Assembly: GCA_964464595.1 (NCBI GenBank)
Contig: CAYXGW010000015.1
Location: 4,352 to 68,351 of the forward strand
Origin: JADFJB01 sp964464595
GTDB taxonomy: Bacteria > Zhuqueibacterota > JdFR-76 > DREG01
Length of the DNA stretch: 64,000 nucleotides
Direction: 5' to 3'
The notes beneath the pieces were generated by a model. The model saw only the letters and a program-made list of their open reading frames with translations. It did not search any database and was not told the DNA's origin. The position numbers were made by a program, and so were the translations under genes. This document shows positions 35,008-45,072 of the stretch, piece after piece (within the stretch, counting starts at the first letter, position 1; every line of letters starts with the position of its first letter).

Positions 35008-36105
35008 ATGGAAGTTGCTGTCATTGGTTGTGGATATTGGGGGCCAAATTTAATTCGAAATTTTAATTCATTGCAAGAGTGCGATATTTATACTTGTTGT
35101 GATTTGGATATTAAAAACCTTGAAAGGATGAAACGTCTTTTCCCTCAAATAGGAGTAACTACAAACTATATAGAAATAATAAATTCACAAGAAATTGATG
35201 CTGTTGCAATAGCAACGCCCGTATCTACTCACTATCAACTAGCAAAAGAATGTATATTATCTGGTAAACATGTGCTCATTGAAAAACCATTGGCAGCTTC
35301 ACAGGACCAGTGTATGGATCTAATCAAAATAGCAAAAAAAATGCACAAAATATTGATGGTAGGTCATACTTTTGAATACACTTTTGCAGTGAACAAAATA
35401 AAAGATATTTTAGAAAGCGGAGAACTTGGAGAAGTGTTATATATGAGCTGCCTAAGACTTAACTTAGGGCTCTTTCAAAAAGATATTAACGTAGTATGGG
35501 ATTTAGCTCCTCATGATATTTCAATAATATTGTATCTTTTAGGTAAAGAGCCTATTACGGTAAATGGACTCGGCAAAGCTCATTTCTCAGATAATATTGA
35601 AGATGTGGCAACGGCAACTCTCAATTTTGATAATGGTGAAATTGCTTTCCTTCATCAAAGCTGGTTAGATCCTTATAAAGTAAGGAAGATGACTATTGTT
35701 GGTACCAAAAAAATGTTGGTATATGATGATGTAGAACCAAATGAAAAAATAAAAATATTTGATAAAGGTGTTAAACCCCCACCACATTATAACTCATTTG
35801 CTGAGTTTCATTTAGCATACCACTATGGTGACATTTCAAGTCCTCGCATAGAAGAATGTGAACCATTAAAAGTAGAATGTGCTCACTTCTTAGAATGTAT
35901 TCGCGAAAAGAAGACACCTAGAAGCGATGGTTATTCCGGCCTTCGTGTTGTCACAATCATTGAATCGATTTGCAAATCAATTCACAATGGAGGATCTGAA
36001 ATTCTTGTTTCAAGTGGAAATCTAAACTCTCTTGAAAAAAATGATAAAAAATCTAAGGCAGGTTCAAACCGAACAGTTACATTGACAGGTTCAAGTCCAG
36101 TGTGA
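35008..36105 (+). CDS. Gfo/Idh/MocA-family sugar-nucleotide oxidoreductase
   Basis: The 365-residue protein has an N-terminal Rossmann motif (VIGCGYWGPNLIRNF), the family signature EKPLA (Lys of the active site), and a C-terminal sheet domain with WDLAPHDIS. Members next to an aminotransferase and a hexapeptide acetyltransferase (WlbA/WbpB type) oxidise the 3-OH of UDP-GlcNAcA, the first step to a 3-amino sugar; this fits the DegT gene that follows and the acetyltransferase at 52649. GGAG precedes the ATG. The last 20 residues (serine/lysine-rich) look like a non-family extension created by a shifted stop. Confidence 0.82.
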   Translation: MEVAVIGCGYWGPNLIRNFNSLQECDIYTCCDLDIKNLERMKRLFPQIGVTTNYIEIINSQEIDAVAIATPVSTHYQLAKECILSGKHVLIEKPLAASQDQCMDLIKIAKKMHKILMVGHTFEYTFAVNKIKDILESGELGEVLYMSCLRLNLGLFQKDINVVWDLAPHDISIILYLLGKEPITVNGLGKAHFSDNIEDVATATLNFDNGEIAFLHQSWLDPYKVRKMTIVGTKKMLVYDDVEPNEKIKIFDKGVKPPPHYNSFAEFHLAYHYGDISSPRIEECEPLKVECAHFLECIREKKTPRSDGYSGLRVVTIIESICKSIHNGGSEILVSSGNLNSLEKNDKKSKAGSNRTVTLTGSSPV

Positions 36106-36211
36106 TTTGGAATTTAGAATTTACCTTAATAACTGAAAAAACTTTGTCATCCACTAATATGGCAAAATCCAACACTAACTCCCAAAGGCAGTATTAAGAG
36201 GTTTATGAGAA

Positions 36212-37336
36212 ATGCAAGTACCGTTTCTTGATCTAAAAACACAATACGAATCAATTCAAGGCGAAATAGCCGATGCTATGCAGCAAGTTTTTGATAAAAC
36301 AGCATTTGCCGGTGGCCCATTTGTTGATCAATTCGAAAATGAATTCGCTTCGTTTAGCCAATGCCAATATGCCATCGGTGTTAGCAGTGGAACAGCGGCT
36401 CTTTGGATGGCTATTTTGGTGTTAGGAATAGGCCCGGGTGATGAAGTCATTACTGTGCCTAATACTTTTATCGCAACGGTAGAAGCAATCAGTTTTAGTG
36501 GCGCTAAGCCAGTCTTTGTTGATATTGATAAAGTTACATATACGATGGATCCATCTCTCCTAGAAGCAGCCATTACACCTCGCACTAAAGCTATTATTCC
36601 TGTTCATCTTTTCGGACAAGTAACTGACATGGATTCTATCCTAGAAATCGGCAAAAAACACGGATTAAAGGTTATCGAAGATGCCTGCCAGGCTCATGGA
36701 GCATCGTATAAAGGAAAAACCGCAGGCTCAATAGGCAACGCTGGTTGTTTTAGCTTTTATCCCGGTAAGAATCTTGGCGCCTATGGGGAAGCTGGCGCAA
36801 TTGTTACTAATAATGCTGAATTAGCACAAAAGCTACGGATCTTTCGCGACCACGGGCAGTCAAGCAAGTATCATCACCAAATAATCGGCTGGAATGCACG
36901 TATAGATGGTTTACAAAGTGCAGTGCTGAGCGTTAAATTGAAGCATCTTTCCGAATGGAATGAGGCACGCAGAAAAAATGCACAATTATATAATGATCTG
37001 CTTTGTGAAATCGAGGGAATAGCACTTCCACATGAGGCTGATTATACCAAACACGTCTACCACATATACGCCATACGTGTACAAAACCGTGACGAACTGT
37101 CAATCATATTACGAGAAAAAGGTATTCATTGTGGCATTCACTATCCTATACCTATTCATCTCACTGAGGCATATCAATACTTGGGCCAAAGAAAGGGCTG
37201 TTTTCCCATAACTGAAGAATACGCCGGGCAATTACTTTCCTTGCCGATGTTTCCCGAATTGACGAGTGAAGAGATTGAGCATATCGTGAAAGAAATCAAT
37301 CTCATTAGTCATAGCGCCAAGGTGCCAATCGCCTGA
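36212..37336 (+). CDS. DegT/DnrJ/EryC1-family sugar aminotransferase
   Basis: The 374-residue PLP enzyme shows VPFLDLKTQYESI at the N-terminus, the cofactor-binding IEDACQAHGA, and the Schiff-base lysine in FSFYPGKNLGAYGEAGA. In polysaccharide loci this family (WlbC/WbpE) transfers an amino group to a 3-keto sugar nucleotide made by a Gfo/Idh enzyme, here encoded just upstream. The codon use looks less AT-biased than in the preceding genes, which hints at a mosaic locus. Confidence 0.88.
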   Translation: MQVPFLDLKTQYESIQGEIADAMQQVFDKTAFAGGPFVDQFENEFASFSQCQYAIGVSSGTAALWMAILVLGIGPGDEVITVPNTFIATVEAISFSGAKPVFVDIDKVTYTMDPSLLEAAITPRTKAIIPVHLFGQVTDMDSILEIGKKHGLKVIEDACQAHGASYKGKTAGSIGNAGCFSFYPGKNLGAYGEAGAIVTNNAELAQKLRIFRDHGQSSKYHHQIIGWNARIDGLQSAVLSVKLKHLSEWNEARRKNAQLYNDLLCEIEGIALPHEADYTKHVYHIYAIRVQNRDELSIILREKGIHCGIHYPIPIHLTEAYQYLGQRKGCFPITEEYAGQLLSLPMFPELTSEEIEHIVKEINLISHSAKVPIA

Positions 37337-37419
37337 ACAAATTGATTCGGTTGCAATATGCTCAATTATATGAAAAGTCTTAAACTTTTAAATGTAATTA
37401 TAGACTACCAGGCATCCAG

Positions 37420-38976
37420 TTGAAGGAATTCTCAGGCAACGATTTGGCTATCACTGTCGGAAAAAACACAATGTTTGGCATTTCTGCAAACATTGTGCGG
37501 ATTGGCACTAGAATAATAATGGTGCCGTTCATCATATCGTATTTAGGATTGGAAGGTTATGGAATTTGGGCGATAATGATGGCGATAATGTTTTGCATGC
37601 AAATGGGTGTTGCAGGAGTCAAATCTGCCTTCCAGAAGTATGTTGCCGAAGCTACAGGAACCGGCGATTACGAGCGAGCAAGTATCTTGTTGAGCACAAG
37701 TTTCATTGCGGTAACGGCTGTCTATGTGTTAGTGCTAGTCCCGGTTATAATCTTCTCTCATGATTTAATTCAAGTTTTGGGCGTTCCGGATCGATTTATT
37801 CCCGATGCTGCTTCCTCAATTGTTTTGCTAGCTTTTGCGATAACACTCAGTAATGTCACCGGTGTTTTTGAATCCATAATTATGGGCGCCCATCGTATAG
37901 ACATTGTAATGAAATTAGATATGTTCCTCTTCATTGCTCAGGCGGGTACAATTATTCTGCTTTTGGTTAATGGCTATGGCCTATTCACCCTGGTCGTTGT
38001 AATTTCAGCATCGCAGCTTTTCCGCTCTTTGTTTTGTATAATAATATCGACTCGAGTAGTGCCACAGATTTGTGTCAAACCACGGTTATTTTCACGATCT
38101 GTCTTTCCGGAATTGCTCCGTTTTGCCGGCAGTTACCAGTTGCTGAATATCATTGCAGTGCTGTATTTAAATATTTTGCCTTTTGCGATTCTAAAGTTTT
38201 TTGGGGCTGAGGCCGCCGGGATTTATGCAATTTGTGCCAGGCTCGTTGAAGCGGCGAAATTCGCACCGGAAGCGCTTTTGCAACCACTGCTTTCCGGTGG
38301 TGCCTTTATTAATTACAGCAAGAAAGCCGCCAAAGGGATTGGTCTTTTTTTCGAAAAATCACTCCGGGCAACAATAACGTTGGCAATACCCGCATTGGGA
38401 TTCGTGATGGTATTCGGTGAAAAAATCATATTTGCCTGGACCGGTCAACAAAGCGAATTAATTTTTGTCGGGCTAATATTACTTTGCCTGACCCACCTTT
38501 GCAGGTCAATTGCGAAAGTAAATTTCGTCCTCTACCGTGCTACGGGCGGGGCGACAAAAGATATCACCTGGCAATTGTCCCGGCTGATCATTCTGTTATT
38601 CGGCCTGGGAGTGGCCGGATCTTTTTTCGATTTCAATAGTGCACTAGCTGCTGCACTATTGGCCGAGTTTGTTGGAATGATTTTTATGTTCCATGTAATC
38701 AGAGCCAAAAATATTGGCCGGTTCAGTTTTGGTCCTTTTCTTCGCAATACCGCAAAACTAACTGCAATTGTGCTAGCTGCATTGGCCGCAGGTATGGCTG
38801 TCGTGATGATTCCTGTGCCATTGGAATTATCAGATCGAACGATGATAACAATTAGACTGGGAGCCGCATTTGCGATATTCCTATCGTTGGCATTTCCTCT
38901 GTTATGGCTGACAAACTACCTGTCATCCGAAGAACGCCAGTTGCTGGCTAAAAGCTTAACAGTTCTTTTACGGTAA
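37420..38976 (+). CDS. Oligosaccharide flippase (Wzx/MATE-like)
   Basis: The 518-residue protein is a chain of 12-14 hydrophobic segments from about residue 15 to 515, beginning with the family-like FGISANIVRIGTRIIMVPFI and LGLEGYGIWAIM. It matches polysaccharide-biosynthesis flippases that move lipid-linked repeat units from the cytosolic to the periplasmic face of the inner membrane. It works with the Wzy-like polymerase at 42501 and the Wzc-like protein at 31381. The TTG start (37420) lacks a clear ribosome site. Confidence 0.88.
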   Translation: MKEFSGNDLAITVGKNTMFGISANIVRIGTRIIMVPFIISYLGLEGYGIWAIMMAIMFCMQMGVAGVKSAFQKYVAEATGTGDYERASILLSTSFIAVTAVYVLVLVPVIIFSHDLIQVLGVPDRFIPDAASSIVLLAFAITLSNVTGVFESIIMGAHRIDIVMKLDMFLFIAQAGTIILLLVNGYGLFTLVVVISASQLFRSLFCIIISTRVVPQICVKPRLFSRSVFPELLRFAGSYQLLNIIAVLYLNILPFAILKFFGAEAAGIYAICARLVEAAKFAPEALLQPLLSGGAFINYSKKAAKGIGLFFEKSLRATITLAIPALGFVMVFGEKIIFAWTGQQSELIFVGLILLCLTHLCRSIAKVNFVLYRATGGATKDITWQLSRLIILLFGLGVAGSFFDFNSALAAALLAEFVGMIFMFHVIRAKNIGRFSFGPFLRNTAKLTAIVLAALAAGMAVVMIPVPLELSDRTMITIRLGAAFAIFLSLAFPLLWLTNYLSSEERQLLAKSLTVLLR

Positions 38977-39046
38977 TGATTACCGTTTTCTCAAGTCTTG
39001 TTATTGAACCCAAGGAATCCAAACCCAACTTGATGAAAAGAGTACA

Positions 39047-39925
39047 TTGATTTCAAAGCGTGAGACAAAAGGCCGATTGCCTGATTTCATCATTATAGGA
39101 GCTGCAAAAAGTGGAACGACGACTTTATATCAGTATCTCTGCCGTCATCCTCAAGTGTTCATGTCGAAGATAAAAGAACCAGAATTCTTCAGTAATGATT
39201 CAGTCTATGTCCGTGGTCTGGATTGGTATAAGACTTTGTTTGATGGGGCAGGAGCGCTTCAAATTTGTGGAGAAGCGTCAACCCGATACACTAGATGGCC
39301 ACATACAGCAGATGCGCCTAAACGGATTTTCGACGTCCTACCTTCGCCCAAGCTTATTTACATTATGCGGCATCCAGTCGAACGTGCTTATTCTCACTAT
39401 GTGCATGAAATGCGCGATGGGATTACAACAACATTTGAACAGGCATTGAGGAATACGGATATCCTGGACACTAGCATATATATGGTACAAATTAATCGAT
39501 TTTTGCGTTTTTTCCCAAGGGAGCGCTTTTTATTCGTTTTGTTTGATGATCTGATACAAGATTCCTCTGCTACATTAAGACAAATCCAACGATTTCTAGG
39601 CATCAACGAAGTTGACTTAACTGCCAAAGGACTGGTCTTGGGAAATCCTGGTAGACTAGATTTTTATATCCGTCAACGAACAACGCATTGGTTAAAGACC
39701 ATCCCCGGTGGACGGCAAATAGTCGAACACGCACCAAAATCCTGGCGGGATTTTTCCAACCTAAAAATAAAACGCTCTCCTTTGGGTGCTTGGCTCAAGA
39801 AACGGTACAAGAATCAATTTACAATGCTACCGGCAACGCGGATTAGGCTCTTGAGGATGTTTGAGAAACCTAACAGAAATCTATCAGCATTTCTTTGTCG
39901 AGACTTGTCACTTTGGTTTAAATAA
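39047..39925 (+). CDS. PAPS-dependent sulfotransferase (first of two)
   Basis: The 292-residue protein has the PAPS 5'-phosphosulfate loop GAAKSGTTTLYQYL (about 16-29) and the 3'-phosphate site YIMRHPVERAYSHY (about 103-116), with GEAST between them. This is the heparan-sulfate-type (Sulfotransfer_1/3) family, found in bacteria in glycan or Nod-factor loci. It transfers sulfate from PAPS to a sugar hydroxyl, presumably on the polysaccharide made here. TTG start with AAAAGAG upstream. Confidence 0.88.
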   Translation: MISKRETKGRLPDFIIIGAAKSGTTTLYQYLCRHPQVFMSKIKEPEFFSNDSVYVRGLDWYKTLFDGAGALQICGEASTRYTRWPHTADAPKRIFDVLPSPKLIYIMRHPVERAYSHYVHEMRDGITTTFEQALRNTDILDTSIYMVQINRFLRFFPRERFLFVLFDDLIQDSSATLRQIQRFLGINEVDLTAKGLVLGNPGRLDFYIRQRTTHWLKTIPGGRQIVEHAPKSWRDFSNLKIKRSPLGAWLKKRYKNQFTMLPATRIRLLRMFEKPNRNLSAFLCRDLSLWFK

Positions 39926-40226
39926 CCCAGTATTCTGATTTATGCGACAAAAATATCTTATTTGAGTAGACATGTTGCGATGCACTTCATAATGTGGGAG
40001 ACTACATTGATAGGGTCGCAATGTAAACCGCTCTCTTGCTAACATCCGTGAGGAGAAGGAGCTCGGATATAAAAAACGTCGCCCATAACCATATTCAGAG
40101 GATTGGCCATATTTACAGGAAGATGGATACATATATACAACAACACGATTGTCATGACTGGTTTCAATTTTTGGCCATTTATTTTTCTGCTAATATTCCC
40201 TATGAAATCTTTTTCGAAACAGAATA
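39926..40226. other. Intergenic stretch between the two sulfotransferase genes
   Basis: I see no gene, hairpin or promoter of note. A short open frame exists in 40036-40227 but has no ribosome site or family resemblance. Confidence 0.5.
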
Positions 40227-41210
40227 ATGAATTTGACTAATAGTAAGAATGGGCGAATTTTGCCGAACCTAATAATTGCAGGCGCAACAAAATCCGCAAC
40301 CAGTTCATTGTATACATACTTATCGTGGCACCCAGATATTTGTGTGTCAAAGATAAAGGAAACAAATTTTTTCCTACGTACAACCGAATCTAAATCTGAT
40401 CTTGATGGCTATTCAAGTCATTTTGAACATTGTAGTGGAGATAGGTATAAGATAATTATGGAAGCCTCTCCGTTGTATGTCTATGGGGGCAGAAAAATTG
40501 CAAGAGCTTTGTCTGAATGCCTCGGCTTAATCAAAATAGTATTTATTCTACGCGACCCAATAGATAGACTGCATTCTTGGTACAAACATATCAAAGGAAC
40601 GCGGCTATCACGTGAAGATATTTGTTTTGAAGATTTTGCAAGGCGAGGTCTTATTGATTTCAAAAATGTAAGCCCGAGGAATTCTGAAAGAATCATCGAT
40701 ATATCAAGCAATAATGTGTGTCTCATGGGAATAGAACAGGGGATCTACGTCGACTTTTTGGATCAATGGTATTCAGTTTTCGGAGATAACGTGAAGGTGT
40801 GCTTCTTTGAACATTTGACCAATAAGCCATTGTTGTTTATGACTGAATTATGTGATTGGCTTGGGTTAGATTCAAGCATATATCTGTCTCGTACGTTTAG
40901 TGCTGAAAACCGTAGTGTAATTCCCAGAAGTAAATTTGTTCGTCAAATTGCTGAGCGCATAAATACAAAATTCGAAAAAAATCTTAGACGTCATTACAAA
41001 ACGAAAAAATATCTAAGAAGTTTTTATCGTTTTATAAACGCGACTAATGAAAAGGAAGAATTTCGATTCGGTAAAATGTTTAAGCTGCTTGAATCCGCGT
41101 ATGACCACCACAATAGTCGATTGTACAAACTTCTTCGAGAAAAAGGTTACTCGAAATTTCCGCACTGGCTAAGCAAATATGATTTTCATTTCTATTTAAA
41201 CGCGAAATGA
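40227..41210 (+). CDS. PAPS-dependent sulfotransferase (second of two)
   Basis: The 327-residue protein has the 5'-phosphosulfate loop GATKSATSSLYTYL (about 15-28), the variant SATSS replacing the usual SGTT. It also has the 3'-phosphate site VFILRDPIDRLHSWY (about 105-119) and MEASP between them. It is only distantly similar to the first sulfotransferase, so it is not a recent duplicate and may sulfate a different position or sugar. Both lie between the flippase and the glycosyltransferases of the same locus. Confidence 0.86.
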   Translation: MNLTNSKNGRILPNLIIAGATKSATSSLYTYLSWHPDICVSKIKETNFFLRTTESKSDLDGYSSHFEHCSGDRYKIIMEASPLYVYGGRKIARALSECLGLIKIVFILRDPIDRLHSWYKHIKGTRLSREDICFEDFARRGLIDFKNVSPRNSERIIDISSNNVCLMGIEQGIYVDFLDQWYSVFGDNVKVCFFEHLTNKPLLFMTELCDWLGLDSSIYLSRTFSAENRSVIPRSKFVRQIAERINTKFEKNLRRHYKTKKYLRSFYRFINATNEKEEFRFGKMFKLLESAYDHHNSRLYKLLREKGYSKFPHWLSKYDFHFYLNAK

Positions 41211-41238
41211 ACTCGGTAGGAATTTAAAAAAAATTTAC

Positions 41239-41265
41239 GACATGCAGGGGTGATTCCCCTGTCAT
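41239..41265 (+). other. GC-rich hairpin in a 167-base gap
   Basis: cagggg (41245-41250) pairs with cccctg (41256-41261) around tgatt. Flanking catg on both sides adds four pairs across a one-base bulge. No T-run follows, so it is not a classical terminator. Confidence 0.4.
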
Positions 41266-41377
41266 GAGGATTCCCCAACTACTTTTTAAGGTAAAACGGA
41301 TTTTGTTGCCAACATTCATTTCGCTAGTATTCTCCTGTTGGCAGATCTTCTTTCACTAACCATATTGAAAGTTTTCT

Positions 41378-42496
41378 ATGAGAATCGGAATTAGCTTATT
41401 ATGTTCGAAAAAAGAAAGGACCGGGACGGATAATGTTGTATACAATCTCATTCGAAATCTTGACGACATCGACGAAAAGAATAGATATGTCATATTTACG
41501 ACTGATCGGAGCCGTCACTGGTTCTCCTCACTTTCTGATCGCTTCGAAACAATTAACGTGAAACCATCTTCTCACCGGTGTATTTGGCTTTGGGAACAGC
41601 TCTTTTTCCACCTGGATCCTCGCAGCAAGGGCCTTGATCTTGTATATTTTCCTCAAGCTCGTGGTGTTTTGGGATATCGAGGAAAAAATGTTCTAATGAT
41701 TCATGATTTATATTCCTACCTTGGACTACATAATGTTTCCCTCAGACAGCAGTTAATATATATTTTGTGGTACAAAACAAATATTTCAAGAGCCAATATG
41801 ATCGTTACAGTCTCTGAATATGTTAAAAGCCAGATACTGGAACATTTCTCGGTACCATCCCATAAGGTCCGAGTGGTTTACAATGGCGTCGATAAATGCT
41901 TCGATCCACTGCCAAAATCCGTTTTAGTCAAAAAGCAATATGGCCTGCCGGATCGTTATATTTTGTTCGTAGGTTCTACCCACAGCAACAAAAATATTAT
42001 GCGATTGATTAAAGCTTTCTGGTTGGTAAGGCAAAAGGGACATATATGTCATCACCTGGTTATTGCTGGTGAACCAGGCGATGAAGACAGCAAGCTAAGA
42101 ATTTTTGTGAAACATAATGGGCTTCAGGATATCGTGCACTTTTGTGGTTATTTTCCAGACAAAGACCTCTCAAAATTGTACAGTCACGCTGAACTATTTG
42201 TTTTTCCCACTTTGGACGAAGGATTCGGAATCCCTCCTATTGAGGCCATGGCCTGTGGCACACCCGTGCTGACTTCCAACATTCCGGTTATGCGTGAAGT
42301 GCTAGGCGAATCAGCAATATTTGTTAATCCCTTTTCGATCGACGCTATTGCGGAGGGCATAGCTGGGACGTTGTTAAATAGTTCAATTAGAGATGAGATG
42401 ACAAGGAAGGGATTTGAAAGAGTAAAGAAGTTCTCGTGGAAAAAGACGGCGGCAGAAATGATGAAAGTATTTGAAGAAGCGGATCATTCAAAGTAG
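41378..42496 (+). CDS. GT4-family glycosyltransferase
   Basis: The 372-residue GT-B enzyme begins MRIGISLLCSKKERTGTDNV (the glycine-rich acceptor loop). It carries the GT4 donor motif in its C-terminal half: VGSTHSNKN, then FPTLDEGFGIPPIEAMACG, with the EGFGIPPIE E-x7-E element contacting the sugar nucleotide. It should add one sugar to the lipid-linked repeat unit at the cytosolic face. Donor and linkage cannot be read from sequence. The next gene starts 4 bases after its stop. Confidence 0.88.
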   Translation: MRIGISLLCSKKERTGTDNVVYNLIRNLDDIDEKNRYVIFTTDRSRHWFSSLSDRFETINVKPSSHRCIWLWEQLFFHLDPRSKGLDLVYFPQARGVLGYRGKNVLMIHDLYSYLGLHNVSLRQQLIYILWYKTNISRANMIVTVSEYVKSQILEHFSVPSHKVRVVYNGVDKCFDPLPKSVLVKKQYGLPDRYILFVGSTHSNKNIMRLIKAFWLVRQKGHICHHLVIAGEPGDEDSKLRIFVKHNGLQDIVHFCGYFPDKDLSKLYSHAELFVFPTLDEGFGIPPIEAMACGTPVLTSNIPVMREVLGESAIFVNPFSIDAIAEGIAGTLLNSSIRDEMTRKGFERVKKFSWKKTAAEMMKVFEEADHSK

Positions 42497-42500
42497 GAAT

Positions 42501-43949
42501 ATGATAGAATATAAATCCTTCAGAATTTTTCTTCGTCCTGGCCATGTTATTGTATATATGACGATTCTGGCAGGGCTGATATATCTGATCATAAATGGTC
42601 TATTAGGTGATCTAATTCTAATGCTTTATTCCAACACATTATTGGCATATTCTGTTCTGTTTTTTACGCTTTCTTTTGCATTTCTATGTATTGTTCTTTA
42701 CAGAAGGAGGCAATATACGCCCTCAATGTTATTATTCATTTTCTTTCTAGCAGTGCCCATATTTGGCTATTTTAGTTATGTGATATTCATAGATACACAC
42801 GGTACATTTTTCGGAAAGATACTGTCTTTTGACTTCCCTATATTTGTATGGTCAGTTGGCATGGCAGCTTTTTTTGCAGGCATTTTGCTCCCGCATCTCT
42901 TTCTAAGATGGCCCAAACGCAACTTGATTAATGTCTGGAATTTGGGCCATATTTCTTTTATTCTCTGGTTTTTTCTTGGTATATCAGTCATCGCCTCGAT
43001 AATAGCCATAGTAAAAATAGGGTACTTGCCAATGCTGAAGTCAGGGATTAATGAAGTAAGAGGTAACTATGATTCTATCGCAGGTAGATATCCTGCAAAG
43101 ATCTCAAGATTATTCACTATCACAAGCCCACTCGCAATAATTCTATTTTTCTTAAAAAACAAAAAAATATACTTGCTTGTTCTTTTGGTGTCCTCGCTAG
43201 GGTCAATGATGTATGGTCAGAGGATGTATTTGGTTTGGGCCATTTCTTTTTTGTGTCTTATATATTTTAAATTCAATAAACCTAAAATGCGCCAAATATT
43301 CATGCTCGGGTGTGTAGGAATTTGTTTTGTTGTTTTGTTGATACTGGCCTCCGAGTTTAGGGCGGGCCGACTAGACGAAAATGCAACGTTGCGTGAGAAC
43401 ATTTCTTTCCCTCTATTCTCTGAATATTCTTATTATGCACTTGTAACTGATGAGATAAGGCTAAGTGGGGAATTCCTAGAAGAAGATATATTCTTAGGAA
43501 CATTAGTCAGAATATTGCCCAGACAAATCTGGGCATTGATTGGTATCGACAAAGAATTCGTGATGGCAAAATATTCCGCAGTACATTATTTTGGCGAGCA
43601 ATTTAGTGATGATATGGGTACCAGAATCACCCCTATTGGCGAGGCGTATGCCGGCTACGGTGTAATTGGTGTCCTTGTTCTGATGTCGATTGTGGGAATA
43701 GTCTTCGGAACGCTGGAGAAAGTATACTTGAATTTGAATAAGTTGGATGTAAGGCTAACCGTAATTTGTTTTTTGCTCACTCTTCTTATAAGTCTTCCCA
43801 CTGCAACTTTAAGTGCAATTGTAGATCCCTTTGTATTTTATGGAGGAATTCTATTCATATGCCAACTCATAGGAAAAAGACTAGCTGTTGATCAAGTAGC
43901 AGTGGTAGAAACTAAACATTTCGGATATAGCACGACACAAAACTTTTAG
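42501..43949 (+). CDS. Wzy-like oligosaccharide repeat-unit polymerase
   Basis: The start is taken as the ATG at 42501, which follows AAGTAGGA; a longer frame from 42471 overlaps the upstream gene. The 482-residue product is almost wholly hydrophobic, with about 11-12 membrane segments. A larger extracytoplasmic loop in the second half contains EFRAGRLDENATLRE and GTLVRILPRQIWALIG. That loop and PIGEAYAGYG are typical of O-antigen polymerase-like (oligosaccharide repeat-unit polymerase) proteins. It would join flipped repeat units in the periplasm. Sequence in this family is very variable, so the call rests on topology and neighbours. Confidence 0.75.
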   Translation: MIEYKSFRIFLRPGHVIVYMTILAGLIYLIINGLLGDLILMLYSNTLLAYSVLFFTLSFAFLCIVLYRRRQYTPSMLLFIFFLAVPIFGYFSYVIFIDTHGTFFGKILSFDFPIFVWSVGMAAFFAGILLPHLFLRWPKRNLINVWNLGHISFILWFFLGISVIASIIAIVKIGYLPMLKSGINEVRGNYDSIAGRYPAKISRLFTITSPLAIILFFLKNKKIYLLVLLVSSLGSMMYGQRMYLVWAISFLCLIYFKFNKPKMRQIFMLGCVGICFVVLLILASEFRAGRLDENATLRENISFPLFSEYSYYALVTDEIRLSGEFLEEDIFLGTLVRILPRQIWALIGIDKEFVMAKYSAVHYFGEQFSDDMGTRITPIGEAYAGYGVIGVLVLMSIVGIVFGTLEKVYLNLNKLDVRLTVICFLLTLLISLPTATLSAIVDPFVFYGGILFICQLIGKRLAVDQVAVVETKHFGYSTTQNF

Positions 43950-43960
43950 GAAATACCTTT

Positions 43961-44839
43961 ATGAATAGCTCGTACGTTCTTATAACCCCAGCTAGAAATG
44001 AGGAGAATTTCATAGAGAAAACGATACGTTCTGTAATTTCTCAAACTACATTGCCACAAAAATGGATGATTATTAATGATAACTCCACAGATGGTACAAA
44101 TGAGATAATCTGCAGTTATGCGAAAAAATATGATTTTATTCAAGTTGCTCAAATTGAAGATATGGAGCATAGAAGTTTCGCTTCGAAAGTAAAGGCTTTC
44201 GAAAAAGGTCTCCAAGAACTAATTGGTTTTAGGTACGGCTACGTAGGAATCCTTGATGCGGATTTGTCTTTTGCCGAAGACTACTATGAGAATATCCTGA
44301 GGAAATTCAAAAATCGCAACCTCGGGATTGCAGGTGGAGTACGCTTTGTAATGATTAATAATAAGTGGGTACGGGAGCTATCCAATCCCTGGAGTGTTTG
44401 CGCCGGTGTGCAGCTGTTTCGTCGAGAATGTTTTGAGGGTATAGGCGGATACACTTACGTTGAGCGGATGGAGGATTGTCTCGCCGAGGTGATGGCTCGG
44501 ATGCAGGATTGGGAAGTGCAAGCATTCGCGGACGCGAGAGTATTTCACCATAGACAGATGGGCAGCACAATGGGAACAAATTTGCAGGAACTATTTAGGT
44601 ACGGCACTGCAGAGCATTCTATTGGGTACCATCCATTGTATGAAGCGGCAAGGTTTTTCTACCGTATAAAGGAAAAACCGTATGTTATCGGCAGTTTAAT
44701 GAGATTTTGCGGATATTTCTGGGCAATTCTGAAAAGAAACAAAAAGGTGATGCCTGAAGAGATTGTCAAATTTCTCAGAGCTGAACAAACAGCAAGGTTG
44801 TTCTCCTATTTGCCAGGCCTACGGCGATCCCATCTTTGA
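43961..44839 (+). CDS. GT2-family glycosyltransferase
   Basis: The 292-residue GT-A enzyme begins YVLITPARNEENFIEKTIRS, the usual nucleotide-sugar binding start. DDNSTDGT-like NDNSTDGTNEI follows, and ILDADLSF is the DxD-type metal site. AGGVRF and a late MEDC region follow. It probably adds a sugar to the repeat unit. An AGGA site precedes the ATG, and the gap after the polymerase gene is 11 bases. Confidence 0.86.
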   Translation: MNSSYVLITPARNEENFIEKTIRSVISQTTLPQKWMIINDNSTDGTNEIICSYAKKYDFIQVAQIEDMEHRSFASKVKAFEKGLQELIGFRYGYVGILDADLSFAEDYYENILRKFKNRNLGIAGGVRFVMINNKWVRELSNPWSVCAGVQLFRRECFEGIGGYTYVERMEDCLAEVMARMQDWEVQAFADARVFHHRQMGSTMGTNLQELFRYGTAEHSIGYHPLYEAARFFYRIKEKPYVIGSLMRFCGYFWAILKRNKKVMPEEIVKFLRAEQTARLFSYLPGLRRSHL

Positions 44840-45072
44840 GAATAAGCACTCCTTGCTAAATAACTTAGTAGAGACACGACTTCATTTGTTGCTTTTCATG
44901 CAAAATCAAAATTGAGTATATCACACCCTTTTTATTCAGATTTGGATGAGTAACTCAATAACACCTTTGGGTCCATCCGGCAATCCAGAAGGTCTGGACG
45001 TGACTGTCCCTCCCACCAGGACCCACTCCAGTACAAAAGGCAAAATTAGAGTTTGAAGATCTAACAAATTAT

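Noticed and set aside
36075..36105. tRNA T-arm-like string (ggttcaagtcc) at the end of the oxidoreductase gene
   Set aside because: The stem does not pair and no other tRNA element is near; it is part of the coding sequence.
36161..36177. Possible sigma-54 promoter (tggcaaaatccaacac) before the aminotransferase gene
   Set aside because: The -12 GC element is absent at the required 12-base spacing.
40036..40227. A 63-codon open frame between the sulfotransferase genes
   Set aside because: No ribosome site, odd composition and no family resemblance; it ends by touching the next real gene.
45004..45072. Upstream open extension of the deacetylase-like gene
   Set aside because: The frame has no start codon, and its proline-rich reading looks non-coding, so the GTG at 45073 was kept.
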